A stretch of 64,000 nucleotides of DNA, from positions 703,452 to 767,451 of the forward strand of contig CAJNOI010000024.1 in the NCBI GenBank assembly GCA_905250115.1, in the 5' to 3' direction. This document shows, one piece after another, positions 1-11,634 of this stretch; position 1 is the first letter of the stretch; every line of letters starts with the position of its first letter. Both the position numbers and the translations under genes were made by a program. This DNA comes from Adineta steineri. Lineage: Eukaryota; Rotifera; Eurotatoria; Adinetida; Adinetidae. A model generated the notes under the pieces. That model saw only the letters and a list, made by a program, of their open reading frames with translations. It made no database searches and was not told the origin of the DNA.

Positions 1-240
1 GTTCGGTTCGGTTCGAAACTTTTTCGGTTCGGTTCGGTTCGGTTCGAGACATTTAACGCATTCAAAATTTGATATTCAAATACACTCGTTAGATTGTTGT
101 AAATTTTGGCTTGATTCGGTTCGGTTCGGTTCGGTTTGAGATCTTTTCGGTCCGGTTCGGTTCGGTTCGCGTTTTTGAAAAAGTAGAGCGGTTCGGTTCG
201 GTTCGGTTCAAGATTTTTTCGGTTCGGTTCGGTTCGGTTC
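1..240. repeat. CGGTT/GGTTC pentanucleotide repeat
   Basis: Runs of the pentamer GGTTC (AACCG on the other strand) occupy 1-56, about 115-170 and about 188-240. They are separated by degenerate or unique stretches. The array continues beyond the left edge. The minus strand reads through as an open frame of repeating RTEPN units, which is a by-product of a 5-mer read over 15 nt and not a gene. The unit does not resemble a known telomere repeat. Confidence 0.9.
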
Positions 241-970
241 GATAAAAACACGAACCGATCCCATCTCTGTAATTTATTCCATACAATAACGAAGAGAAAA
301 GCATAGGAAACTGCAGTTTTGTTAGTGAATAAGATTCATTTTTCTATTATTCATCGATACATATGCCAATATAATGGAATTGGTTCATTTAATGTAGGAA
401 AATCAACAGAAAGCAGAGAACAAATTTAGTTAAAAACCGACTTCAACCAAAAAAAACATAAGGAAAAGTTTACGAACAATGAAGACTTGTGTAAAAAATA
501 GTATCATAGAATATGCATTCAAAAATCCCGAGATCATCAAAAAACACTTCACAAACGTTGTTGCACGTAAATCAGAAAAAACTTCAATCGAAATTCAAAA
601 ACGATGTTTTATGAGCCGAAAGTAGATTTGATGTTAACGTAAACAATGGTATTTATGAAAAAGAAGAATTTCCTGATTCATTGATGCATCTTTTTCATAC
701 ACCCAATAGTTTATCGTAGGTACGACTTTTTAAAGATGCATTTTATGTTTGAATTTATATATTGAAGAAATATTTATCCTTGTGTCTCTAGTTCATACTA
801 ATCATTGAATTAATTATTTCGATAGTTATTCAGCAAAAAGAACAATAAAAATGAATGCTAATTCTATTTAAAAAAACAAAAAATACAGTAAATCGTTTTT
901 TATCGGTTTTTATATTTGTTCTTTTTCATATAAATAGTGTCTGTTTAAACTTTAAACTACATTACATTGT
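241..970. other. Intergenic, no gene seen
   Basis: AT-rich spacer between the pentamer array and the 3' end of the thioesterase gene. I see no open frame with coding character, no RNA gene and no clear repeat. Confidence 0.5.
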
Positions 971-1864
971 TTAATAAATAATTAACTGTGTACATCGAAA
1001 GAGTGCCATTAATTTATTTTTTTCTGTATCTTTTACTTCAGCATCCCAAACTTGTGTTGTTTTTCCACCATGTGTTAAACGAGCTACACATGATATTACA
1101 GCTGGGGGTTTAACAGTTCCTAAAAAATTTGATTTCAATTCAATTGTAGTAAATAATTTTGCATTAGTAGGTTTTGACTGAATACAACCATAACCACAAG
1201 CAGTATCAGCAAAAGTAACAACAACACCAGCATGAAGATAACCATTGGGTGCCAAAAGTTCTTCACGAATTTTAAGTTGACAAGAAACATAACCATGTTT
1301 TATAGATAAAATTTCCATACCAACTAAACCAGGAAATGTACCTTTACTACGATCATTAGCAGCTGTTAGGTGAATAAAGTCTTCAACAGATGTTTTCTTT
1401 GTCTTATCATCATCAGTGGAATTTTCAGATGTGGAACTGAAATTAAGAAACAGATTCTAAGATAATAAATATTAAGCATGTACAATTTCAACTCAAAACT
1501 TCGGAGTTCAACTAATATGCATTCGATAATAATTAGTTTAGAACTTTTTCAGATAATGAAATGATTTATGTATTAATAAAGTCAACGTTAAAACTTACTT
1601 GACAAGATAGTGTACATTTTCTGGAAGATTAGAATTGGTTGAAATTTGTTTAAAAACTGTTGGTATCTGTTGTTCTTTTTTATCACCATGATAATAAAAT
1701 TGATGTTCTTGTCGATCAATAATTGATTTCAATTTTTTATTTGTTTGATAAGCTTCAATAACAGACGAATCACAAACATAATTTTTCGAGAATGATGATA
1801 ACAAACGAGAAGATGTATGTTGAAAAATCGAAAGATTTTTATTGATTATGGACCTTAAAAACAT
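971..1864 (-). CDS. Mitochondrial hotdog-fold thioesterase (PaaI/THEM4-like), 2 exons
   Basis: Two exons, 1864-1599 and 1436-971, joined across a 162-nt GT..AG intron (donor GTAAGT), give 243 aa in one frame. The first ~30 residues are rich in Arg, Ser and hydrophobics (MFLRSIINKN...SRLLSSFSKN), as in a mitochondrial presequence. The C-terminal ~115 residues are a PaaI-type hotdog domain: the NGYLHAG segment precedes the long helix FADTACGYG, followed by a strand with TIELKSNFLGTV and a terminal strand ending ALFRCTQL. Family members hydrolyse acyl-CoA to free acid and CoA; the substrate here cannot be told. The start is the only ATG ahead of the presequence. Convergent or divergent partners are absent; the next gene upstream is an alpha/beta hydrolase on the same strand. 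Confidence 0.88.
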
Positions 1865-2281
1865 ATTTGATTATGGTTCACGATATCAATGAAAATAAAC
1901 TATCTGGAAATCAAGATAAATGATTTTACTGCAATATAGATCATATATTTTATAGAAATCAATTTTTTTGCTATGTCATAATGACTGACATACCGTTTCA
2001 ATGAAATTGATTGGTAATTTTACACCATATAAATCTTTTCTATTAGTCATAATAGATATTGAATTTGTTATGAAAATCTAGAGACATCTATCGTTAGAAG
2101 ACAAATGAATAATTTTCCATTTAATGTCATTCAAGAAATAATTGCAATCGAGTACAAGAAAATGAAGTTGAATACAAACAGAATTTCGAATGTTTATTAT
2201 ATTTCATTCATGTACAGTTTTCTTAACGAAAAAACTCAATACGAATGATCTAAATACAAAATTCAGTATGAATATTAATCA
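1865..2281. other. Intergenic, no gene seen
   Basis: AT-rich spacer between the hydrolase stop and the thioesterase start, both on the minus strand. It presumably holds the hydrolase 3' UTR and the thioesterase promoter. No repeat or RNA gene recognised. Confidence 0.5.
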
Positions 2282-3202
2282 TCATAGAACATTTTCGATA
2301 TGTTCTATAATCGAACGATAAATTTTTTCTTTTACATGATCATCTCCCATATGACCTTGATCGAATATAACTGCTTTCGCATTTAATAACTTCGCTAATT
2401 CATGTTGTTTTTTTGGTGATATTAATTTATCTTGACTGGATATTTGTACTGTTATTGGTATATGTGCATTACGTATTAATTGTACACCTGTATTTGTTAA
2501 ATAATGACTACCAGCTGCTGATGATTGACAAGCACAAGCTTTTTGATTATCAAATGCCCACCATTGATCATATTCATTTAACCAAAGTGTTGCATATATT
2601 TCACCAGACGTATTTATAGTTTCTGGTGAAAATGCAGATGGAAGAAGTACATTACGAATCATATGTTCATGATCTTTTTTTATAAGTAATGGCATTAATT
2701 TTAACCAAAGATTTGGTCCAAATGACATTGGTCTTATATAAGTTCCACGTGATGTTACAACAAGATATAATGAACGAAGACGTTGTAAAGGAATTAAAAG
2801 TAATGCTAATTCTTGTGCGACCATTCCACCAAGACTTGCCCCGAAAACATGTACAAATGAATTTGTACCCCAAACTTGATTAATTAAAATTAATGCATCA
2901 TTAGCAAGCATATGTGATGTTTGACGTATGAATTGTGTTGAAGTTGATTTACCAATACCTCGATGATCATAAGTTAAAATTTCAATAGATTTTTGACAAG
3001 AAGTAAAATAATTAATAATATATTGTACTTGTTCTTCGAAATGTCTCATCGTTGCAAATGCACCCATAATCATTATCATTTTAAAACTTTCTTGAGAAGA
3101 TACATTAGGTGATGAACGTATTTCATAATATAATTTAACTTCAGGAGATATTGTAACATAATCTGAAGTTATTTTTATATTGTCTTGTGTCGTGATATCC
3201 AT
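2282..3202 (-). CDS. Alpha/beta hydrolase, intronless
   Basis: A single-exon frame of 306 aa with a classical alpha/beta-hydrolase layout. The oxyanion-side strand ends MIMGAFATMRHF (about residues 43-54). It is followed by YDHRGIGKS (about 78-86), the nucleophile elbow FGASLGG with Ser123, an acid candidate in SSQDKLISP (about 254-262) and a catalytic His in DQGHMGDD (about 280-287). There is no signal peptide or membrane segment, so it is probably cytosolic. The family covers esterases, lipases, epoxide hydrolases and C-C hydrolases; nothing here fixes the substrate. It lies between the tRNA-Cys and the thioesterase. Absence of introns is notable beside intron-rich neighbours, but is not proof of transfer. 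Confidence 0.85.
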   Translation of the reverse strand: MDITTQDNIKITSDYVTISPEVKLYYEIRSSPNVSSQESFKMIMIMGAFATMRHFEEQVQYIINYFTSCQKSIEILTYDHRGIGKSTSTQFIRQTSHMLANDALILINQVWGTNSFVHVFGASLGGMVAQELALLLIPLQRLRSLYLVVTSRGTYIRPMSFGPNLWLKLMPLLIKKDHEHMIRNVLLPSAFSPETINTSGEIYATLWLNEYDQWWAFDNQKACACQSSAAGSHYLTNTGVQLIRNAHIPITVQISSQDKLISPKKQHELAKLLNAKAVIFDQGHMGDDHVKEKIYRSIIEHIENVL

Positions 3203-3532
3203 TGAATTTTAGTAGTTTTAATTTATCTCGTATCCTACTTTTTCCTTCTTGTTGATAAAATGATATCTACAACATCATGCGTATATATTATCATCTATAG
3301 AAAGAAACAAAGTTTTTATTATGAGAAAAAATAAAATTTCATTGATAGACATGAAAATTTAAAGAGCTTGTTTTTGTTTTTGATCAAATATCTCACAGAG
3401 ATTCTTTTACTATCAAAAAAAAAGATTGATTGCAATGTATGTTACGATATATCTGTATGACTCAGCCTCTACGTCGGCAGTGTTATTCTTACGACAGAAC
3501 GAAAGAAAAAAAAAAGAAAAAAAGAAACGCCT

Positions 3533-3604
3533 AGGGGACACCCGGGATTGAACCAGGGACCTCTCGATCTGCAGTCGAATGCTCTACCACTGAGCTATAT
3601 CCCC
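3533..3604 (-). tRNA. tRNA-Cys (anticodon GCA)
   Basis: The minus strand folds into a 72-nt cloverleaf. The 7-bp acceptor stem GGGGATA/TGTCCCC contains one U-G pair. The D arm starts GCTC and ends GAGC. The anticodon stem TTCGA/TCGAG encloses the loop CTGCAGA with anticodon GCA. The T arm is CCTGG-TTCAATC-CCGGG. The discriminator base is U73, the identity base of tRNA-Cys. There is no intron and no encoded CCA. Confidence 0.97.
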
Positions 3605-3927
3605 CATACCATGGAATATTATTATTATCAAATCATGGTAAAATTTAACATTAGTTTTCCATTCCAAATCCTTCGGACGATAATCTAATATTGTTATAAT
3701 TATATATTAAGTACAATAATACATTATTATGCATAATTAATGTTATAAATAATATAAAAAAATGTTTAAATAATGCAAATCAATCAAAAAAATGTCAATA
3801 GCCTGAAGGATAGTTTAAGCTGTTTGTATGAAGTTATTATAATTTAATTTGATATTAATTTCAACTGAAAATATCTCAAATTATTATTATAAAAAAAGAC
3901 TTATTTAACAGCAAAAAATAAGTTTTA

Positions 3928-6900
3928 TTATGTATGGGAACTTGTTGCTGATTTTGTTCGTAATGTACCAGATGTTATCAATGGTCCCCATCCTTTTTGT
4001 TGTGAAAATGCATAACCCGATCTGAATACAATAAAAAGAAATAATGTTAGTATAATATTCATTTAAACAATACAATTACCCAGTTGATCGAACTGATTGT
4101 GGTCTTTGTCGCGGTTCTTGATCAGTTGGAATAACAGTTTCTTTTTTTTTGAGGAATACAAAATTTTTGAATTAATCGAGCTTTATCAGTTTCATTCGGT
4201 ATAAAACGTATACGAAAAAATCTAAATTAATTTGCTATATTATTTTAATTGAAATTTCAAAGAGATTTACTCTCGACCGATAATAGGTAATAGAAGTATG
4301 ACACATATAAGAACAAGTGTAAACCAAAAAGTAACATTAGTCAATGCCACCTGTGCAATACCAACATAAGGATAATTTATTTTAAATTTTAAACGTAATA
4401 ATGTTGAATATATAACGAAATGAAAGATAAAATGAAGTATAATTGTACCAAATAAAATAAACATATAGATACCTGACCAATACCACATTTCAAGAGCATT
4501 CTCTAAATTAACAACAATTACTAATATAGTTGCTATCATAAAACCAAATGATTGTGTATCATTTAATGGTATACCAGATGATTGAGTACTTGATAATAAA
4601 CATAAATAAGAGAAGAAAAATATTATACAAGATGTTATAAGACCATGTAAAGCACATTCAGCAAAGATTTTTCTATTAAAAAGTTGATCTTTTTGACCAA
4701 TGATGTATCTAAATTGATATCATGATTTATAATTTTGATTAAAATTAACTTACAAATGAGGTTTACTAATCGAATGACTTGCACTAATATCCTAAATAAA
4801 AAAATAATCTATTTTTGTTTCTATGAAATTCAACGAAAAATAATATACTTGATCATGAACACCTAATGTTACAACAGGAAAAGTTGTAAAGAATATATTA
4901 TAAAGAGTAACAAAGAATGAATCAAATATTGTCTATTTTAGATAATATATATATATATATGAAATCTTTTGTTTAGATAAAAATTTTACTTGAGCTGAAA
5001 ATCCACAGTAAAAAGCAAACCAAAATTGACAAAAAGTAAATGCGAAATTTTTGTAGAAAAAATAACGTAAAAATTTTGATATACGTATATAAGACCAACG
5101 GCCATGAACAAATAATAATCGTTCAAGAAACCGGAATTGACCAATACTATAATCACTAGCTAAAACTGCTTGACGACCTTCTTGTCCACTTATTCCAACA
5201 CCAATATGTGCTTCTATACAAAACGACAAATATATTTTTAATTGCCGAAAACATCGTACAACTTACTTTGTATCATCGAAACATCATTAGCACCATCTCC
5301 AATAGCTAATGTAATTACTTTATCATTTTTTCTAATTAATTCTACTATTTGTGCTTTTTGTAAAGGTGTTACACGACAACATATAACTGTTTTACACATT
5401 GTAGAAAGTTCAAGAAAGCTCATTTTTAATTCATTTGATAATGCATGAATTAATGCTGTTCCAGTTATTAATAAACTAAAGCCTTGAAAATGATGTTCGT
5501 AATTTAATTTTTTTAGAGGAATATTGAAATTCTTCCAACTAAGTCGTTTATTTCGATCTTCAATATGAATATTATATAATTGCTCGATTTTTTCAATTAA
5601 TTCATTTCGAAATTTATTCAATGCAAATGTTACATCTGCTTGTGTTTCTTCATCAATTCTTTTTATTATCATATTGTTTTTTAAAAGTCGACAAGAAAAA
5701 CCAACATTTTCGGCAGTTTCTAAAGAATAAATTTTTTTTAAAAAACAACAAGAAATTATTTACCAATTTTATCTCCAGTTAACATCCAAATATTTATACC
5801 AGCTTGTGTTAATTTTTCAATACATTCTGGTACACCATCTTGAAGTTTATCTTCAATAGCAGTCATACCAAGTAATTTCATATTTATTTCAATTTCTTCA
5901 TATAAGTCATTCATTTGTTCTTCACGTTGTTGCATACTTGTACTAAATTTAATAGAAAAAAAAGCTTCATTTTTGATTCTAACAAATAATATTTACGTTG
6001 CGTTTTTCAATTTATTTGCCCATTTTCGATAATCTTTTTCATTTAATTCTTTCCAAGCTAAATATAATGTACGTAAACCTTCGCTAGCTACTTTCTAAAG
6101 AATTGATATTATATATAGAAATTCTCAAAAATAATTCTGTATACATACATGTAAATGTTCATCAGTTAATGTCATTATATCATTCTCCAATGGATCTAAT
6201 CGTTCTTTGATAGTTGAATCAGCACCTTTGCAATATAAAATGATTTTACCATGTTTTCTTACAATAATCTATAAGGAAAGTATAATTTATTCAATAGAAA
6301 AACCTATTAAATATACTTACAGACATACGCTTTCGATAATTATTAAAATCGAGAATATTCAATAGATCATAGATTTCAATTTGATTTCGAAAACGAACTG
6401 TAATATTACTTTGAGTACGACTCTAAATAGATTAGAGAATAATTGAAGAATTACAATATTAATAAAATTACAAGAAATTCAAAACCAAATGAACGTGCAG
6501 CTGTTACTAATGCATTTTCATCAGGTGATTGAGCTTGATAAATAATTTTTCCATTTTTTTCTTCACTTATAACTGTATGACATAATGCCAATAAAGTAAA
6601 AAAATGATTAATCTCGTTATTATCATTATTTTCTATTGCATCAATTAATGTTTGATCATACCAAATAAAATTATTATTTTCCAATTCAGTAGTAATTCGC
6701 GTATTGTGTCTATTCTCATTTATTATATCTCCATATAATTTACCTCGAATAGAACATTTTTTGAATGTCATAATATTCTAAAAACTAAAGAGATCTTTTT
6801 CATTTGTAATTTAATGATATTTAAGGGAAGTATTTATGATTAGACTAGTCATATTTGTTTATAAACATTCTACATCATTCTCTTTCAAAATCAGAAAAAT

Positions 6901-8631
6901 TAATTCAATAATTTTTGATTCAAATACCTGAGTTAACGTTCCTGTTTTATCAGAGAAAATATATTCAATTTGACCTAATTCTTCACTTAATGATGCTGTA
7001 TGTGATTGAGCTTGACTATTATTTGGTTCATAATACATTTGATTATCCCAATCAATCCATTTCGCTTGAAAAAGACGAATAATTTCTATACTGATATAAA
7101 GAGATGATGGTATGACAGTATTTAATAATATAATATATGAAAAAAATATAAGTGCAGCTATTTGAATAGCACCAGTCCGTGAATCTAATGAAACATACGA
7201 ATCCCATGGTAAATAAATACGAAATTTTGAACCACTATTATATTCCCAAAATCCATTACAAATTGCCAATATAGAACAGGTTAAAATTAAAAAAATAAAA
7301 ATCTACTAAAAAATAAAAATACAAACAGAAAAAAATTAATTTACTCCTATGAGAATTTTATTTAGCCAATGATCAATTTTCGTTCGTTTAAATTTTGGTT
7401 TACCACTATTTTGCATTAATTTTGTATCTTGACCGGCATAACAAACAACTAATTATAATTATATATAGATAAAAATATTATATTTTATTCAAATCGATGA
7501 TTTATTTACTTCCAAAAGCCCATTGCGTATTTCTTAGTCGAGTTCCACGCAATAGAATATTATCATTTCCTAATGCATATTTTTGAGTATTCCATATTAA
7601 ATTACCTTCAAATCGAAGAAGATTATTGTTAGGTTGTTCACATTCAATCTCAGCTTAAAATAGAAGTAAATAATTAAGTAAATGTAGATGCGTAACCAGA
7701 TGGTAGCCCAATCCCCACTCTCTACAACCTTTTTCTAGTCACGCTATCAAATAAATGGTTTTCTTACCATTAAAATTCGATAATTCTGTTAAATTATCTT
7801 GAAGATAAACTGTTTCTTTGAGTGCTTGACGAGGTTTTAGATTCGATTCACTTAGAAAAGCAAACTTTACATTTTATTTTATTTCTTCTATATATTACCC
7901 ATCTAAATCAGTAGTTTCAATTAAACATAATCCATTCGGTTCACTGCTTGAAATTAATATCATATCAGCCTAATAAACATCAAAGGTAATGACATAAATT
8001 CCATAAAAATAATTCTTACAGGAATAAAATCATTATTATGAATTCGTATTATATCTCCCACTTGAATTTCTCTCCAATATTTGTCAATCAATTGTTTATT
8101 AATTAAAATTTCCGTTCGTCGATTATTTATTTGTTTATCACTTCGATACCTTGCCTAAAGATATTATATTAATAAGAATTTTAAAAAACTGTAAAGAAAC
8201 AAACGATATCATCAACAGCATCTTTGATTGCTGTAACTGTCAATACGAAAATTAATGAAAATAAAGTACTAATTGGTTGCAGTGAACTAATTTGTGGAAT
8301 GTATAATAAAATAAGAAGAAATACAAAATAAACATTAGCAAGTCGACGAAATTGTTCAAAAAGATTTTTTGGTAGAAATGTTATTACATTATATTTTGTA
8401 GTTGAAATTCGATTATTCTTAGAAGGAAAAAAAGAATATCAATAAATTTCAATTTAATTATATACATTTTATTATTTCTTACTCGAAATTTCTTTGATGT
8501 ATTGTATATAGAATCATTAATTTTTATTACTCGATTTGATGCTGAAATTTTTATAATTAATAATCTTGTATAATCAATAAGATAAAATTACCTGCAGCTT
8601 TGCTTTTTTTACAACAAAATAATCGTCGCAT
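3928..8631 (-). CDS. P4-type ATPase, phospholipid flippase (ATP8B-like), many exons
   Basis: A multi-exon gene with introns of about 45-70 nt. It starts at 8631 ([13 protein letters not shown], exon 1 8592-8631) and ends at 3928 with [18 protein letters not shown], a tail typical of ATP8B flippases. In order it shows the N-terminal P4 segment [24 protein letters not shown] (near 8.3 kb); the actuator motif LDGES, a Ser variant of DGET, split by an intron near 7.86-7.92 kb; and the phosphorylation site SDKTGTLT near 6.94 kb. Further on come the nucleotide domain [11 protein letters not shown] near 6.5 kb, the hinge [11 protein letters not shown] near 5.28 kb, [11 protein letters not shown] near 5.2 kb and the C-terminal membrane helices at 4.9-4.27 kb. 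Family role: ATP-driven flipping of aminophospholipids or phosphatidylcholine to the cytosolic leaflet, usually with a CDC50 subunit. Exact borders of several middle exons were not resolved. Confidence 0.93.
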
Positions 8632-9210
8632 GATCAAAACAATCAATGTATAATAAGTTTAGTATTTAATCTTATTCGAGACGTCATATTTCTAAAAAGA
8701 ATGTTTAAATTTTGTAGATATTTACGTATCATCTTAAAGATAAGCACTATAAAAAGGGTTATCATAGGATTGAAGGGTAAAGTAAGTCAATATAAATCAA
8801 AGTACTTCAATCATATTTTTGTATCAAATTCATCCTTACAGTCGCAACTGTGACCAGCTGTTAATGTACATACATAAAGTGTATTAATCGTACTCAATAA
8901 AAAAAATCTTGTTAAATATTATTGAAAATTTATCTTTAGTTACAGTAAATAGGTACTTATTCTTTGTGTGGCATGTCAGCAGGTAAAAATAATGGATATA
9001 CGTTACCAATATGTGTTCTGTTGATAAAATAATATGTTGATGTATTTTATGGCTCTGTTTTGTAATCTTCATACACTACAAATGACGACTGTTATCAACT
9101 CTTTGTTTTTATCCATAAAATTGTGTATATAAAAGTACATGTAAAACATTTTTTCCTTTTATCTTTATAGATCTACAATTATAACGAAAGATGAAAAGTT
9201 TTGAGACTTC
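8632..9210. other. Intergenic left of the inverted-repeat arm
   Basis: AT-rich DNA between the flippase start codon and the point where matching to the right arm can be followed. The right arm leaves the window here, so this stretch may also be duplicated. No gene seen. Confidence 0.45.
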
Positions 9211-11634
9211 ATTATTGTCTTTATTCTCTTATCAAGTACCTATTAGTACGAGTTTAATGTTAATTAAATCAATTTTTTTGATTGATAAAGTAATCAATGA
9301 CGTAAAATATTTGTATTAAGTTTGTTTTTAATCTATTACTAATGTAAAAATATAACTAAGTTTTTGAATTTTCATGTTTCAAAATTAATAAAAAAAATAT
9401 TAAACATTATTTCTTCGTAAGATTAATTTTTTCTAAAACATAGAATCATGTCTCTTTTAAATCAGTTTATTTTAACTGTGCGTTAGACGAAATTTTTGTT
9501 AACTACGTACCTACAACAAGAGAACCACATAAACATATTGTGAGATACAATTTTACAACGATTTAAATTATATAGTAGCTATGCGTTTTATTTAAAAGGC
9601 TAGCTGAATGAGAGAAGGAAAAATATCGAAGATTCTACATATCTAAAGCCTTATTTTAATTAACGAAATGTTCAATAAAAAAAAGCATTTCTTTTGAGAA
9701 TCGTTGCTTACAATGAGTATGAAACGGTAAAAATAAATAACAAGCTTATCCAATTCAAAAGAAAACAAGCACGTGTCTTTTCAAATAAAAAATAATTTCG
9801 TCATTTCGCGCCTAACTATAAATAAATTTTGCCTTTTATTAATCACATGTATATTCTATTTAATTAACTCATATTGAAACAAAATAAGAGAAAATATAAA
9901 TTATTTCTATTAGAAATATTATATATATATATAATTGTTCATAAATGAAAATTTATTTTAGATTTCTAATAATAAAATAGAATGTTCAATATATTAAAGT
10001 ATACATGTATATATTTTTCATATATGACTTAATATAATTTCTAACATGAAAAATGTACTTTAACCTTACCATTTTTAAAATAAAAATGTAGAAAGTACTC
10101 AGTATCTAGTTATCGAAGGTTAACAGGAAAGAAAAAATATGATGAAAGAAATGATAAATCATCCAAACTGTCATAATATGAAAATAAACAACAAAATGTC
10201 AAATAAAAATCAAAGATGAATATGATAGATTTATTCATTGCAATTAATAATAATATTGTAGAATATCTCGTATTTATTTTTTTCTTTAGTGTTGTAACAT
10301 ATTTTCAATTTGAACAAAATACAGTAATATTCTATAGTAGATGTTCATTATTTTTCTTATGTCAATCATCATGTATTATTCTCTTTTATATAAATAGATA
10401 TAACAAGAGCACTAAAAATTAAATATATTTGACTATAATACGAATAATACATAATAGGTGAAGTAAAAGCATTAATATGAATGCATTACTGGTCGATAGA
10501 AAATATGTGTAACTAATGAGTAATGTACTTTTATTTGAATAAAATATTTAATAGATGATAGTTAGTCAAAATTTCCTTTGATAGAAATTTTGTTTTTAAA
10601 AAAGTATAAGGACTATTTAGATCTATAGAGATATATAATAAGTGTTGAATAACATTATTCTAAAGATGATAATTAAGATTGATAATTAGAAGTGTAATAA
10701 GACTAAAATTGTGATGTTAGTATAAGTATTATTCATTTGACTTTTCTGTAGAATATTTTCATAAAAAAAATTTTCGACAAAAAGAATATTCATTTTTTCA
10801 TTCAGATTTTTTTAAGTAAATAAATTGTATCATACGTGCTTATATCTAGAGAATGTTTTTAAACATCAATATGAACGGCATGCTTTTACAAGAGAAATTT
10901 CTTATTTTAGTCAATCGTATAAAAGAATTTGCTTCATGGTTGGATAAACATGAATATTTCACCTTCGATTAATATGAAATTTTTTGCGTGGTTTTATATA
11001 TTTCTTTTTTCATAAACTAAATACATTTTATAATTGGTTAATATTATAAATATGTATTTTTTTTCTAATATTTTTCTGATACATTATACATAAACATTGA
11101 GATATATTGTATAATAACTTACTACCTTTTCTGTTATACTTTTTTCTTTCTTTCGTTTTATATATCCGTTATACGTATGTACTTTTAATACTCACTTGTC
11201 GACGCCCTTCTCGAACGAATATTGTTAGTGAATAAGAAAAAATATTATTGTATATCTTCTTATTATATTTATTATTTTAAACAAAGGAAAGAAGCGTCTT
11301 GAATCCTTTTCTAGTTTGTTTCTCTCTCCTATAAATACTTCATTTTTTTCAATAAGTGCATGATTACCATGTTAAATATCGTCGTTTATCTAATTAGATA
11401 GTAAGGCGAATATTAAATAAGAAATTAGATATGAGTAATTAAAAGACTAATATTATAATTATAAAATGAGAAAAATATGTAATAATTTGTATCAGTTTGA
11501 TTTGATTTGTATATTTCTATTATTAAAAAAGTGAATTTAATACTTTTAACTCTGTTATAAATTATTTGTCTTGTTTTTGGCTCCAAAGATAAATTACAAA
11601 TCTTCACAAAATGATATTTTTATTATAGATTAAA
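9211..11634. other. Long intergenic stretch in the left arm
   Basis: About 2.4 kb of AT-rich DNA upstream of the FG-GAP gene, present in both arms (mirror 61554-64000). A 68-codon open frame at 10216-10422, hydrophobic in its middle, is kept in both arms. The arms differ there by only three amino-acid changes over so short a frame that conservation proves little. I see no other gene, RNA or transposon. Confidence 0.45.

Noticed and set aside
89-304. Minus-strand frame with RTEPNRTEPNR repeats
   Set aside because: Translation of the CGGTT pentamer array; any phase of a 5-mer without stops gives a 5-residue repeat. No gene features.
10216-10422. 68-codon hydrophobic frame kept in both arms (also 62765-62971)
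   Set aside because: The arms are ~95% identical, so an open frame of this size can persist by chance. Changes are amino-acid altering, with no sign of selection, and no start context or homologue is recognised.
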